From contig NZ_WIXI01000049.1 of NCBI RefSeq assembly GCF_009617585.1, forward strand, positions 248,001 to 312,000: a stretch of DNA of 64,000 bases. Direction: 5' to 3'. The first letter of the stretch is position 1, and each line of letters starts with the position of its first letter. Under the pieces are notes generated by a model that was not told where the DNA came from, searched no databases, and was given only the letters and a program-made list of their open reading frames with translations. Position numbers and translations under genes: made by a program. This stretch comes from Endobacterium cereale (GTDB lineage Bacteria; Pseudomonadota; Alphaproteobacteria; Rhizobiales; Rhizobiaceae). This document shows positions 48,730 through 57,238 of the stretch, one piece after another.

Positions 48730-49430
48730 TGAGCACGCCTGCCAGCACAAAACACACGAAACTCGGCAGTGAGGATTCCATCCGTCGCGGCCCGCCCGTC
48801 GAGGTGGTCCGTTACGGACCCGGCAAACGCATCAACCACTGGGTGACGGCGATCAGCCTGATCCTGCTGCTATTGTCCGGCCTTGCCATGTTCCATCCGT
48901 CGCTGTTCTTCCTCACCGAACTGTTCGGCGGCGGGCAGATGACGCGCTGGATCCATCCGTGGATCGGCGTCGTACTGTTCATCTCCTTCTTCATCCTGTT
49001 CGCGCAGTTGTGGAAGCTGAACATCCCGAACCGCGACGACGTGAAGTGGGCCTCGCAGATCTCTGACGTAATCGGCGGCAATGAGGAAAACCTGCCGGAA
49101 CTCGGCAAATACAATGCCGGCCAGAAGTTCATCTTCTGGGGCATGGCATCCCTCATCATCGTGCTGATCGTCACCGGCATCATGGCCTGGGAACAGTATT
49201 TTGGTCAGCTGACAAGCATTCCCACGCAGCGTATCGCGCTGCTTGTGCATTCGCTTGCCGCCGTCGCCATCATTCTGATCTTCATGCTGCATGTCTACGC
49301 GGCCATCTGGACCCGCGGCACTATTCGGGCGATGACCCGTGGTACCGTGACTGGCGGCTGGGCATGGCGACACCACCGCAAGTGGCTGAAGGACATGGCT
49401 GGACGCGGCCGGATTGATCCGACAAAATAA
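48729..49430 (+). CDS. fdoI: Formate dehydrogenase gamma (cytochrome b556) subunit
   Basis: 233 residues with four membrane segments. GKRINHWVTAISLILLLLSG contains the first heme His, and further His ligands lie in WIHPWIGVVLFISF and LVHSLAAVAIILIFMLHVYA. It passes electrons to quinone. Third gene of the fdo operon; a hairpin follows. Confidence 0.96.
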   Translation: MSTPASTKHTKLGSEDSIRRGPPVEVVRYGPGKRINHWVTAISLILLLLSGLAMFHPSLFFLTELFGGGQMTRWIHPWIGVVLFISFFILFAQLWKLNIPNRDDVKWASQISDVIGGNEENLPELGKYNAGQKFIFWGMASLIIVLIVTGIMAWEQYFGQLTSIPTQRIALLVHSLAAVAIILIFMLHVYAAIWTRGTIRAMTRGTVTGGWAWRHHRKWLKDMAGRGRIDPTK

Positions 49431-49447
49431 CCGTCACAGACGGCAAA

Positions 49448-49478
49448 AGCCGCGCGCCTTCCTTTTGGGCGCGCGGCT
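49448..49478 (+). terminator. GC-rich hairpin between fdoI and fdhE
   Basis: AGCCGCGCGCC (49448-49458) and GGCGCGCGGCT (49468-49478) form an 11-bp stem with a nine-base loop. No T-tract follows; it may protect fdoGHI mRNA or attenuate transcription into fdhE-selA-selB. Confidence 0.5.
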
Positions 49479-49567
49479 GACCGTATCCCTGAAGTGCGTG
49501 TCGCGAGCCATCAAGGCCGATACGCTTGATTTGAGAAAGCTGTGGCCGGTCGGCCCTGCGAGGTTTT

Positions 49568-50500
49568 ATGTCCGTATCTTCCATTCAGCCCGATCCCTCG
49601 ATGATCGGCGGCATTTCCAAGGCGCCCTTTGCCCTGATGCCCAATCCCGCCCGTTTCTTTCAGGAACGCGCCACCCGTTTCAAGATCCTTGCCGATACAA
49701 GCAATCTCGGCCCCTATCTCAGATTTCTGAGCGCGATCGCCGATCTGCAGGCAAAACTCATCGAAGAACTGCCACAGGTGACATCGGTCGACGCCGATCA
49801 GGTCGCTCGTGCCCGTGAAAACACCATGCCGCCGATTGATCGCGCCGCCATGGTGAAAAGCGAAGACTACCGCAAGACGCTCGCCCTTTTCCTCCAGCGC
49901 GCAAAAAGCATCGAAAAGCCGGTAGCCGCACAACAGGTTCTCGAGGCCGTTATCGCCGCCGGAGAAGACACGCTCGACTGGATGATCGGCAATGTGATCG
50001 CCGATACGATGCCGGTCGAGGGCCTTGCTCATCACCTATATATCGCCGCCGCCACGCAGGTTCATGCCGCACGTCTCGCAGCCGGCCTCGATGCGCTGAA
50101 ACTCGTGCCAGTCGCGCCGGGCGTCTGCCCCTCCTGCGGCGGCAAGCCGGTCGGCTCGATGGTTTTAGGCGTTCAGGGTGCCGAAGGCGCCCGTTATGCC
50201 TGCTGCTCCGGATGCGCGACGATGTGGAATGAGGTGCGTGTGAAATGCATCGCCTGCGGCACCACCAAGGGCGTCGGTTATCGTGCCGTCGAGATCGAAG
50301 GTGATCCCGAAGGCAAGACGGCGGTCATCAAGGCGGAAGTCTGCGACGAGTGCAAAAGCTGGACAAAGATCCTCTACCAGAACAGGAACCCGTCGCTGGA
50401 AATCATCGCTGATGATGTCGCAAGCCTCGGCCTAGACCTTCTGATGAAGGACAGCGAATACAAACGTGCCGGTTTTGATCCCTTCCTTGTGGGGTACTGA
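49568..50500 (+). CDS. fdhE: Formate dehydrogenase accessory protein FdhE
   Basis: 310 residues. The C-terminal half carries four paired-cysteine motifs (CPSCGGKP, CCSGCATMW, CIACGTTKG, CDECKSW), the rubredoxin-like metal sites of FdhE, and the N-terminal helical part has the ARFFQERATRFKILAD block. FdhE is needed for activity of Tat-exported formate dehydrogenases and is thought to act on FdoG before export. The stop lies five bases before the selA start. Confidence 0.95.
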   Translation: MSVSSIQPDPSMIGGISKAPFALMPNPARFFQERATRFKILADTSNLGPYLRFLSAIADLQAKLIEELPQVTSVDADQVARARENTMPPIDRAAMVKSEDYRKTLALFLQRAKSIEKPVAAQQVLEAVIAAGEDTLDWMIGNVIADTMPVEGLAHHLYIAAATQVHAARLAAGLDALKLVPVAPGVCPSCGGKPVGSMVLGVQGAEGARYACCSGCATMWNEVRVKCIACGTTKGVGYRAVEIEGDPEGKTAVIKAEVCDECKSWTKILYQNRNPSLEIIADDVASLGLDLLMKDSEYKRAGFDPFLVGY

Positions 50501-50504
50501 GACC

Positions 50505-51905
50505 ATGGCGGATCTTTCGAGTTTGCGCCACCTCCCCTCGGTGGACCAGATTCTCAAAGCCCCGGAAACGGCGCCGCTTCTGGATACCTATGGCCGCGCC
50601 ACCGTCACCGACGTTTTGCGCACGCTTCTCGACGAAATCCGCACAGCCATGCGCGGCGGCGCGCCTCTGCCGGATGTCGCCGCTATTCTCGCCTCGCTGA
50701 CCAGCAAACTCGAATATCACGATCGCTCCAACCTGCGCCCGCTGATCAATCTCACCGGCACCGTGCTGCACACCAATCTCGGCCGCGCGCTGCTGGCCGA
50801 GGAAGCGGTGAAGGCCGCCGTTGATGCCATGCGCGAGGCCGCGGCGCTTGAATTCGACCTCGACACCGGCAAGCGCGGCGAACGCGACAGCCATCTGCGC
50901 GAGCTTCTGTGCGAACTGACCGGCGCCGAAGACGCCACCATCGTCAACAACAATGCTGCCGCCGTGCTGATCGCGTTGAACGCCGTTGGTGCCGGCCGTC
51001 AGGCCATTGTCTCGCGGGGCGAACTGATCGAAATCGGCGGCGCATTCCGCATGCCCGACATCATGGAACGCGCCGGCGTCCAACTGGTCGAAGTCGGCAC
51101 CACCAACCGCACCCACCCAAAAGATTACCGCAATGCCATCCGTGAAGAGACGGCGCTGATCCTGAAAGTGCACACATCCAACTACCGTATCGAGGGTTTT
51201 ACGGCCGAAGTTTCGGGCGCGGAACTGGCCAAGATCGCGAAAGATGCAGACATTGCTCTGTTGAACGATCTCGGCTCCGGCACGCTGGTCGACCTCTCCC
51301 AATACGGCCTTGCCCGCGAACCGACAGTGCGCGAGGCGGTGGCTGAAGGCGCGGATCTCGTCACCTTCTCCGGCGACAAACTGCTCGGAGGCCCGCAGGC
51401 CGGTTTCATCGTCGGCCGCCGCGACCTGATCGCCGAGATCAACCGCAACCCGCTGAAAAGGGCGCTGCGCGTTGACAAGATCCGCATCGCCGCCCTCGCC
51501 GCAACGCTTAAACTTTATCGCGATCCGGATCGCCTCGGCCAACGCCTGCCGACCTTGCGCATGCTGTCGCGCCGCCAGAGCGACATTGCCGAACAGGCCG
51601 AACGCCTGTTGCCGCACGTCTCCGAGACGCTGGCAAAATTCGGCTACGCGGTGGAAACCTGCCGCTGCGCCAGCCAGATCGGCTCCGGCGCGCTCCCGGT
51701 GGATACGATACCGAGCGCGGGACTGCGCATCGGACACACCAGCGGCGGCGCTCTCGAAAAGCTGGCCGCAGTGTTTCGCGCCTTGCCCCGCCCCATCCTC
51801 GGGCACATCCGCGATGGTGCCTTGATCCTCGACCTGCGCTGCCTCAACGATGAAACCGCCCTTCTCTCCAGCCTTTCGCATGTGAATGCCAATGCGCTGG
51901 CTTGA
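50505..51905 (+). CDS. selA: L-seryl-tRNA(Sec) selenium transferase
   Basis: 466 residues from ATG at 50505; the frame from 50466 overlaps fdhE. A PLP enzyme that converts Ser-tRNA(Sec) to Sec-tRNA(Sec) with selenophosphate from SelD. Conserved blocks: INLTGTVLHTNLGRALL, ALEFDLDTGKRGERDSHLRE, VNNNAAAVLIALNA and the PLP-lysine motif TFSGDKLLGGPQAG. Normal length. Confidence 0.97.
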   Translation: MADLSSLRHLPSVDQILKAPETAPLLDTYGRATVTDVLRTLLDEIRTAMRGGAPLPDVAAILASLTSKLEYHDRSNLRPLINLTGTVLHTNLGRALLAEEAVKAAVDAMREAAALEFDLDTGKRGERDSHLRELLCELTGAEDATIVNNNAAAVLIALNAVGAGRQAIVSRGELIEIGGAFRMPDIMERAGVQLVEVGTTNRTHPKDYRNAIREETALILKVHTSNYRIEGFTAEVSGAELAKIAKDADIALLNDLGSGTLVDLSQYGLAREPTVREAVAEGADLVTFSGDKLLGGPQAGFIVGRRDLIAEINRNPLKRALRVDKIRIAALAATLKLYRDPDRLGQRLPTLRMLSRRQSDIAEQAERLLPHVSETLAKFGYAVETCRCASQIGSGALPVDTIPSAGLRIGHTSGGALEKLAAVFRALPRPILGHIRDGALILDLRCLNDETALLSSLSHVNANALA

Positions 51906-52809
51906 TCGCTTTTTCCGCAGCACCACAGTGCCGACTGATCGAACGCAGCAGACAGCCACAACAGGCCATGCAGGCGTATCCGACAATGCCGCAGATGCCG
52001 GGCCAACTGGTTCGCCCCGGCCATCCATGTCACCCGACACTGCGCTTGCCCAGATGAACGCCGCCCTCACCGCCGCCAAAGCCGGCGATTACGACACGGC
52101 CCTTGCCCTATGGGAGCCGCTCGCCCGCGCCGGCAATGCCCGTGCGCAAAACAATATCGGCGCCTGTTTTGCCGAAGGTCTGGGCGTGCCTTCCGACCGG
52201 CCGTTGGCGCTGAGGTGGCTGACACTCTCCGCAGACGCCGGTGATCCCGTCGGCCAGCGCAACTGCGCCGCCTTCCACATGCAGGGCAGCGATGCGACCG
52301 GTTCCGATGCCGATCCGGCCAAGGCCGCAAAACTCTATCGCCTTGCCGCCGAACAGGGTGATGCACCCTCGCAGGACATGCTGAGCTGGCTGTTGCTCGA
52401 AGGCGAGATAATCCCCTCCGATCGGGCTGAAGCCAAACTCTGGGCCGAACGCGCAGCCGAAGGCGGTGTTGCCGCCTCGATGACGCGTCTCGGCATGCTC
52501 TATCACAACGCCATCGGCGTGGACCGCGACCCGGATAAGGCCGTGTTCTGGTGGCGCAAGGGGGCGGAAGGCGGTGATGCCGACGCGCAGGCCATGCTGG
52601 GTGCTGCCTGCCATATGGGTGCCGGAACGCAGGTTGATCGCATCGCTGCTCTCGCTTGGCTGATCCGTGCCATGCATGGTGGCAGCGCTCTTGCCCAACC
52701 GTTCCTCAATCCCGTTCGCGAAAACCTGTCAGCCGCGGATATAGCGGAAGCAGAACGCCGCGCCCGTCTGCCGCTTGTTGAGATGATCATGGCAGGAGAT
52801 GAATCATGA
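51886..52809 (+). CDS. Sel1-repeat protein
   Basis: 307 residues starting 20 bases inside the end of selA (alternative ATG at 51892). After a disordered N-terminal segment come about five Sel1-type repeats, seen as [80 protein letters not shown] and [20 protein letters not shown]. No signal peptide, so probably a cytoplasmic alpha/alpha solenoid mediating protein contacts. Its position between selA and selB suggests, but does not prove, a link to Sec insertion or formate dehydrogenase. Confidence 0.85.
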   Translation: MPMRWLDRFFRSTTVPTDRTQQTATTGHAGVSDNAADAGPTGSPRPSMSPDTALAQMNAALTAAKAGDYDTALALWEPLARAGNARAQNNIGACFAEGLGVPSDRPLALRWLTLSADAGDPVGQRNCAAFHMQGSDATGSDADPAKAAKLYRLAAEQGDAPSQDMLSWLLLEGEIIPSDRAEAKLWAERAAEGGVAASMTRLGMLYHNAIGVDRDPDKAVFWWRKGAEGGDADAQAMLGAACHMGAGTQVDRIAALAWLIRAMHGGSALAQPFLNPVRENLSAADIAEAERRARLPLVEMIMAGDES

Positions 52810-52930
52810 TTTTTGACGGCAAAGGTTCTGCAGACACCTGCACATCGGGTGATCACCTCGCGCAAAAACCGGCGACGGCCAAACGCCGTGCAAAACGGTC
52901 TCTTTCGGCGATGATCGCGGGGAGCAACCC

Positions 52931-54985
52931 ATGATTATCGGCACAGCCGGCCATATCGACCACGGCAAGACGACGCTGGTGAAAGCGCTGACCGGCACCG
53001 ATGCCGACCGCCTGAAGGAAGAAAAGGCGCGCGGCATCACCATCGATCTCGGTTTTGCCTATGCCAGATTTGCCGGCGATGCCGTCACCGGTTTTATCGA
53101 CGTGCCCGGCCATGAAAAGTTCATTCACACCATGCTGGCCGGTGCCGGCGGCATCGATTATGCGCTGCTGGTGATCGCAGCCGACGACGGCATCAAGCCG
53201 CAGGCACGCGAACATCTTGCCATTCTCGACCTTCTCGGCATTTCTCGAGGCATCGTCGCTCTCACCAAGGCCGATCTGGTTGATGCCGACCGCCTGACCG
53301 TCGTCACCAACGATATTCGCGCCTTGCTCGTCCCGACACGGCTGAGAGACATCGACATCCTGCCCGTGTCGGCCGCGACGGGTCAAGGGATCGAAGAGCT
53401 GAAATCCATCCTTGCCGAAGCCGAGCGCAACACGGTCGAAACCGCCACGGAAGGCCGGTTCCGTCTCGCCGTCGACCGTTCCTTCACGCTATCGGGCGCC
53501 GGCACCGTCGTCACCGGCACGGTATTGTCCGGCTCGGTTGCGATCGGCGATACCGTCACCGTCTCGCCCGCCGGCCTCCTCGCCCGCGTCCGCTCCATCC
53601 ACGCCCAAAACATGGCTGTCGAACGCGGTTTTGCCGGCCAGCGCTGCGCCCTCAACGTTGCCGGCGAGGCGATTGCCAAGGACGCCATCCATCGCGGCGA
53701 CATGGTGGTCGATCCCGCCCTGCACGCCCCGACCGAACGCATCGACGCCGAGCTTACCGTTCTCGCCAGCGAACCAAAAGCTATTGGCCAATGGTTTTCT
53801 GCCCGCTTTCATCATGAAAGCGTCGAGGCCGGTGTTCGCATCGTGCCGCTCGAAGGTCCGGTCGCGCCCGGCGACACCGCGCGTGTGCAGCTCGTGCTGG
53901 ACCGCCCGATTGCCGCCGCCGTCGGCGACCGCTTCATTCTCCGCGATGTCTCTGCCCAGCGCACGATCGGCGGCGGCGCCTTGATCGACCTGCGCCCGCC
54001 GGCCAGAAAACGTCGCACTCCCGAACGGCTAGAACAACTGACGGCAGCAGCCAAACCCACGTCTGCCGAACAACTGTCCGCCCTCATCGATACCGCCCCC
54101 TATCTGGTCGATCTCAACACATTTGGCCGCGACCGAGCGATGTCGCCGCAGCAATTGAATGCCGCGATGGCAGCAGCCGGCATCGTGCTGGTCGAAGCTT
54201 CCGGCATTGCCTATGCCATGTCGGCAAAAAACCGCGCTGCCTTTACGACACAACTCACCGACCTGCTGACGGCTTTCCACACGGAAAACCCGGAACTGCA
54301 GGGTCAGGGCCGCGAGCGCCTGCGCATGGCGATGACACCCCGCCTGCCCGCCCCCGCTTTCCTTGCCGTCATGCGTACAGAGACGGCAGCAGAAAACATC
54401 GTGCTCGAGGGCGCTTTCGTGCGCCTGCCCGGCCACATCGCCCAGTTGGGCGAAACGGAAGAAGCGCTTTACGCCGAAATCCTGCCGCATCTCACCGGTG
54501 AGAACCGTTTTCGCCCGCCGCGCGTGCGCGATTTTGTTGAACTGATCGGCGGCGATGAACGCGAGATCAGGCGTGTCCTAAAACTCTGCGCCCGGCTCGG
54601 CCGCGTCGACCAGATCCGCCACGATCACTTTTTTACCCGCTCGACGACAGCTGAGATGGTGGAGATCATTCGCGAAATCGCAGTCGAAGCGGAACATGGC
54701 GAATTCCAAGCCGGCGCCTTCCGCGACCGTGTGACGAGCGGTCGAAAGGTTGCCATCGAGATCCTCGACTTTTTCGACCGACATGGTGTAACGCTTCGGC
54801 GAGGCGATCTTCGCCGCATCAATCCGCATCGGCTCGATCTGTTCGGCCCGTCCGTTCCTGATGCTGATAATGGAAGAGATTCGTCCCCGGTGGGGCGTCC
54901 GGACTTCAAATCCGGGTGGGGCAGCGACGCTGTCTTGGGTGGGTTCGACTCCCATTCTCTTCCGCCATCAGGAGAAAGATCGTGA
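52931..54985 (+). CDS. selB: Selenocysteine-specific elongation factor SelB, frame extending through tRNA-Sec
   Basis: 684 residues. GTPase motifs: G1 GHIDHGKTT (7-15), [13 protein letters not shown]; then EF-Tu-like beta barrels ([20 protein letters not shown]) and the C-terminal winged-helix repeats that bind the SECIS ([40 protein letters not shown]). The SelB-like part ends near residue 646. The frame then continues through all 96 bases of tRNA-Sec as exactly 32 codons (residues 648-679) plus five more, stopping at 54983-54985. It overlaps the next gene's GTG by four bases (GTGA). Either the tail is real or translation ends earlier by a route not visible; no in-frame stop exists before the tRNA. 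Confidence 0.95.
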   Translation: MIIGTAGHIDHGKTTLVKALTGTDADRLKEEKARGITIDLGFAYARFAGDAVTGFIDVPGHEKFIHTMLAGAGGIDYALLVIAADDGIKPQAREHLAILDLLGISRGIVALTKADLVDADRLTVVTNDIRALLVPTRLRDIDILPVSAATGQGIEELKSILAEAERNTVETATEGRFRLAVDRSFTLSGAGTVVTGTVLSGSVAIGDTVTVSPAGLLARVRSIHAQNMAVERGFAGQRCALNVAGEAIAKDAIHRGDMVVDPALHAPTERIDAELTVLASEPKAIGQWFSARFHHESVEAGVRIVPLEGPVAPGDTARVQLVLDRPIAAAVGDRFILRDVSAQRTIGGGALIDLRPPARKRRTPERLEQLTAAAKPTSAEQLSALIDTAPYLVDLNTFGRDRAMSPQQLNAAMAAAGIVLVEASGIAYAMSAKNRAAFTTQLTDLLTAFHTENPELQGQGRERLRMAMTPRLPAPAFLAVMRTETAAENIVLEGAFVRLPGHIAQLGETEEALYAEILPHLTGENRFRPPRVRDFVELIGGDEREIRRVLKLCARLGRVDQIRHDHFFTRSTTAEMVEIIREIAVEAEHGEFQAGAFRDRVTSGRKVAIEILDFFDRHGVTLRRGDLRRINPHRLDLFGPSVPDADNGRDSSPVGRPDFKSGWGSDAVLGGFDSHSLPPSGERS
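54872..54967 (+). tRNA. selC: tRNA-Sec (anticodon UCA)
   Basis: 96 bases including CCA. Acceptor GGAAGAGA (54872-54879) pairs with TCTCTTCC (54956-54963) in the eight-base form typical of tRNA-Sec, discriminator G, then CCA. Anticodon stem CCGGA/TCCGG encloses CTTCAAA, giving UCA. A long variable arm (CAGCG-AC-GCTG) and a T arm GGG/CCC around TTCGACT are present. The gene lies wholly inside the selB reading frame. Confidence 0.96.
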
Positions 54986-55365
54986 GCAATCCTTCCGCCG
55001 AGACCGACTTCGACGACTGGGTGATCGACACTTATGCGGATGCCGGTTCCTTCACCATGCTGTTCATTCTGGTATCGATCAGCGAGACCAGGGTCGAACT
55101 GCTGCGCTCCGCCTATCTGCATGTGGTGGGTGATGAATTGCGCTGGCCGGACATGGCAAAGCTGTTTGCCGGTGCGGGTGTAAACTGGTCCGGCGTCGTC
55201 TTTTACCGCGCCGGCCGCGAAGGACTTGTCGAGGACAGGCAAGCCAAGTCACGCCTTGCGTCGCTCGTGCGCAAGCTGGATGAAGACCGCTCGCTAATCC
55301 GCGATGGCGAGTTTTTTAATGAAGACGGGTTGCGGTTGATGATCGAGGAAATCAAGCCGAATTGA
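54982..55365 (+). CDS. Conserved hypothetical protein coupled to selB
   Basis: 127 residues from GTG at 54982, with an AGGAG ribosome site (54970-54974) located immediately after the tRNA CCA end. It starts [20 protein letters not shown] and has no signal peptide, membrane segment or recognised domain. The GTGA overlap with the selB stop indicates translational coupling, so a role around Sec synthesis or formate metabolism is possible. An in-frame start at 54916 inside the tRNA is much less likely. Confidence 0.7.
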   Translation: MSNPSAETDFDDWVIDTYADAGSFTMLFILVSISETRVELLRSAYLHVVGDELRWPDMAKLFAGAGVNWSGVVFYRAGREGLVEDRQAKSRLASLVRKLDEDRSLIRDGEFFNEDGLRLMIEEIKPN

Positions 55366-55384
55366 TTGGCGGAGGTTGGGGGCT

Positions 55385-55523
55385 GCCCCTCATCCGCCTG
55401 CCGGCACCTTCTCCCCGCAGGTGGGGAGAAGGAAAATCCTGGCACCGCTTCGCCTAAATCCAAGACATCGAATATGGCAAGTCCCCTCTCCCCGCCTGCG
55501 GGGAGAGGGTTAGGGTGAGGGGC
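55385..55523. repeat. RIME1-like intergenic repeat
   Basis: A 139-bp element bounded by GCCCCTCA and its complement TGAGGGGC. It contains two palindromes: CCTTCTCCCC-GCAGGT-GGGGAGAAGG and CCCTCTCCCC-GCCTGC-GGGGAGAGGG. This is the characteristic layout of the Rhizobium-specific intergenic mosaic element. It lies between converging genes. Confidence 0.8.
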
Positions 55524-55547
55524 AAACCCCATCCCATATTCCAGAAA

Positions 55548-56615
55548 TCAGGCCGCGATTTCCTTCGAGGAAATCGAATAGGCAAACGTCTTCGGGCTCA
55601 GGCAATCCACTTCACCGCGCGACGTCAGCGCTGCCGGATACATGAAGAAGTTTTGGCGGATCTCATTTCCCGGAAGTGTGATGTCACGCGCCGTGTTGTA
55701 ACCGATCCAGTTCATTTCCCAATTGCCGAAAGCTTTCTGGCGGAAAGCCTGCACGGCATCGTTTTCCAATGGCAGCTTTTCTTCCAGCACGACCTTGCGG
55801 ACATCTGCCGGATCGACCGGCACCCAGCCCTGGCCTTGGAGATAAACTTCGGCGCGACAGTGCTGCGCACCGGTAATGTCGCCGGCACGGCCGAGTGCCT
55901 TGAACTGGTCCGAGGTGGCGACACGTACGCCAAAAACATCGCGGGCGGGCAGGCCGGCGGCGCGGGCAAGTGCCGTGTAGAGGCTGTTGATGTCGGCGCA
56001 TTTGCCGCCGAAATAGCCGGTTTCCAGCATGTCCTTGACATTGCCGACACCACAACCCGCAATATTGGCATCGCGAAACGTGTTTTCGACAACCCAGTTG
56101 TAAATGGCGCGGGCCTTGTCCTCGTCCTTCTCGCGAGTGCCGATGATATTCATCGCCGTGTCCTTGACGATGCCGTCGATCGGCGCACTTGCCGTGCCGA
56201 CAAGCGCGGCATCGAGTTCCGCCTGCTCAACGGCCACACCGTCAGCCTTGCGGTTGCGGGTCTGGATCGTCTGGGTGAATTCGATCGTGCGCTTGCCATC
56301 GGTCTGCCATTCGGCGGAGAGGATATCGGCGCCTGACGTGGCGTCCTTCTTCATCTCGACCTGCTTTGAGTCCGACGTCCAGTGCGGCGCCGATGCTTTC
56401 TGGTATTCGCCGGCCGACTGGGCAACAGGCAGCCAGAGCTTTGCAGGACCGGTGACGTCGGTCAGATCGACCTTGGTGGTGACTTCAAATGTGCGCCATG
56501 CAGTCGTATCGGACACCTTGTCGGCGGCAAAAACCGGATTTGCGCCGCGTGAAATAAAGGCGGCGGCAACGGATGCCGTAGCGGCATGGCCAAGAAAACG
56601 GCGGCGGTTCAACAT
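55548..56615 (-). CDS. Tat-exported transglutaminase-like protein
   Basis: 355 residues from ATG at 56615 (AGGAGTTGG upstream). The N-terminus MLNRRRFLGHAATASVAAAF is a Tat-type leader, cleaved near VFA-AD. A beta-rich domain (about 40-170) precedes the transglutaminase core with a complete papain-like triad: Cys in GYFGGKCADINSLY, His in TGAQHCRAEVYL, Asp in WVPVDPADVRKV. Periplasmic members may be proteases or peptide cross-linkers; substrate unknown. It is convergent with the selB unit, the RIME element lying between. Confidence 0.82.
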   Translation of the reverse strand: MLNRRRFLGHAATASVAAAFISRGANPVFAADKVSDTTAWRTFEVTTKVDLTDVTGPAKLWLPVAQSAGEYQKASAPHWTSDSKQVEMKKDATSGADILSAEWQTDGKRTIEFTQTIQTRNRKADGVAVEQAELDAALVGTASAPIDGIVKDTAMNIIGTREKDEDKARAIYNWVVENTFRDANIAGCGVGNVKDMLETGYFGGKCADINSLYTALARAAGLPARDVFGVRVATSDQFKALGRAGDITGAQHCRAEVYLQGQGWVPVDPADVRKVVLEEKLPLENDAVQAFRQKAFGNWEMNWIGYNTARDITLPGNEIRQNFFMYPAALTSRGEVDCLSPKTFAYSISSKEIAA

Positions 56616-56780
56616 GATGGTCCAACTCCTGTCGGCTGCACATTGCCACCAAAAACCACGAGGGTTTTCGCCAACGTCCATATACAGCGGAAATAGCGAT
56701 ATTATATCGCTTTGCCATACTCCCTTTGTCGCTGTCGGGGAAACAGGAATTGCCCTCATCAAGCAATTTTGACGCAGACG

Positions 56781-57173
56781 TCAGCAGTTTGCGGTCGTCT
56801 TATCCGGCTCTGATTTCGGCATGGGCATGGTGAGATCGAGACCGCGCGCCGTCGGGGGCTGCCAGGTCTTCGATTCCGGCAGCGCCCCTTGTGGATTGGT
56901 GCTGGTATGCTGGCCACCCGTGCCGCCGGTCCAGCCGGTGGACCCGGTATTGCCGGGCGCGGTGCCGGCGGCTGAATCCGTATCGGCGGGCGTCGCAGCT
57001 TCGGCCTCGCCAGCAGCATTGCAGGCGACGTTGCTTTCAAGACTCTGGGTCGAAGGTGGTGTGCCCGGGGCGCTGGTCTGGGCGGCCCCAGGCGCGGCCG
57101 CCAACATCAGCACCAGGGCAGGCGCCGTCGCACCAGCCAGAAAAGTCAGGGTTTTCAATCGGGATACGGGCAT
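56781..57173 (-). CDS. Small secreted low-complexity protein
   Basis: 130 residues. A hydrophobic leader (FLAGATAPALVLMLAAAPGA, cleaved near GAAQ) is followed by a Gly/Ser/Thr/Pro/Ala-rich region and a WQPPTARGLDLTMPMPK then SEPDKTTANC end with two lone cysteines (about 51 and 130). No family recognised with certainty. Located between the transglutaminase gene and selD on the same strand. Confidence 0.6.
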   Translation of the reverse strand: MPVSRLKTLTFLAGATAPALVLMLAAAPGAAQTSAPGTPPSTQSLESNVACNAAGEAEAATPADTDSAAGTAPGNTGSTGWTGGTGGQHTSTNPQGALPESKTWQPPTARGLDLTMPMPKSEPDKTTANC

Positions 57174-57238
57174 GGGGAACCTCCATCAGTTCCTTTCCAA
57201 ACGCCCGCACCCACAAGCTTGTTCCTTCAAAGCGCTGC

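Noticed and set aside
54916-54981. Upstream in-frame start for the 127-residue protein inside tRNA-Sec
   Set aside because: The GTG at 54982 has a strong AGGAG site and the extra residues would be pure tRNA sequence.
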